Shown: positions 45,977 to 46,071 of the stretch, one piece after another | Numbering within the stretch: position 1 is the first letter of the stretch | Layout: each line of letters begins with the position of its first letter | Source: Hydrogenophilales bacterium CG12_big_fil_rev_8_21_14_0_65_61_21 | GTDB taxonomy: Bacteria > Pseudomonadota > Gammaproteobacteria > Burkholderiales > Thiobacillaceae | Direction: 5' to 3' | Assembly: GCA_002782005.1 (NCBI GenBank) | Contig: PFGT01000055.1 | Location: 1 to 46,071 of the forward strand | Length of the DNA stretch: 46,071 bases | Position numbers and translations under genes: made by a program | The notes under the pieces: model-generated | Database searches by the model: none | What the model saw: the letters and a program-made list of their open reading frames with translations, nothing else | Told to the model about the DNA's origin: nothing

Positions 45977-46071
45977 TGTTAGCGCAAAGTAATAATGTCC
46001 CCTTTCTCCCAAATAGAAATGTCCCCTGAGTAATTAAACTCAGCTTCTGTAAAAACCAGAGGCGGGCATAT
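45977..46071. mobile_element. End of an insertion sequence (IS21-like termini), cut by the window edge
   Basis: From 45977 the sequence changes abruptly to AT-rich, non-coding DNA beginning TGTTAGCGCAAAG. It contains two copies of AATGTCCCCT (45994-46003 and 46018-46027, 24 bp apart) and a CTGAGT-AATTAA-ACTCAG hairpin (46026-46043). A 5' TG end followed by short repeats is how IS21-family elements look, but no transposase is in view. The family call is from pattern memory. The insertion splits the glutathione S-transferase gene. Confidence 0.7.

Overview
The window is a GC-rich chromosomal segment of a proteobacterium, most likely a sulfur-oxidising betaproteobacterium (Thiobacillaceae/Nitrosomonadales-like). 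This is an inference from gene order (hisBHAFIE-HIT-tatABC; rsmA-pdxA-surA-lptD; amgK-murU-pepP-ubiH), the outer-membrane biogenesis genes, and a type I sulfide:quinone oxidoreductase that closely resembles the Acidithiobacillus enzyme. No taxonomic search could be run. Base composition and codon use look uniform by eye, so most of the window reads as core genome with a few small insertions.

Layout. 1-3132 (+): end of dnaK, dnaJ, a DUF1415 gene and a methyltransferase. 3278-6345 (-): ppk2, dapD and a divergently placed hisC. 6436-11742 (+): a tightly overlapping histidine operon (hisB-H-A-F-I-E) running into a HIT protein and tatABC. 11743-16102: a nitrogen- and sulfur-responsive block with two sigma-54 promoters. 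One drives amt behind two NtrC-type sites and an IHF-like site. The other drives a 68-residue protein plus sqr and faces a divergent FisR-like sigma-54 activator. 16103-22378 (-): a six-gene envelope operon encoding VTT, GT2, GT39, PAP2, GT39 and PAP2 proteins. 22490-22580: tRNA-Ser(GGA). 22621-25214: a small lipoprotein, a ParE/RHH toxin-antitoxin pair, purU and a nitroreductase. 25396-31835 (+): glyQS, a diguanylate cyclase, a palindrome-rich spacer, gmhB, plsC and a YgjP-type metalloprotease. 31839-37255 (-): rsmA, pdxA, surA, lptD. 37302-43371 (+): amgK-murU cell-wall recycling, pepP, an inserted Phd/VapC pair, ubiH and a second ubiquinone hydroxylase. 43389-45808 (+): a DsbC-like protein, TonB and a CDF transporter. 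At the right edge a glutathione S-transferase gene is cut by the end of an insertion sequence.

How it works together. Much of the window serves the cell envelope: LPS heptose (gmhB), phospholipid (plsC), LPS export (lptD, with its chaperone surA), periplasmic folding (DsbC), muropeptide recycling (amgK/murU), and the VTT/GT/PAP2 operon, which could form a polyprenyl-phosphate sugar cycle. Energy metabolism is represented by sqr feeding electrons from sulfide to the quinone pool, with two ubiquinone hydroxylases further along. The strongest candidate for a distinctive system is the sulfide-response unit at 14421-16102. There the activator carries three cysteines with the same spacing as the polysulfide-sensing cysteines of FisR, three TGTCATGA repeats lie upstream, a clear -24/-12 promoter follows, and an unknown small protein is co-transcribed with sqr. 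The VTT-GT2-(GT39-PAP2)x2 operon is the second candidate.
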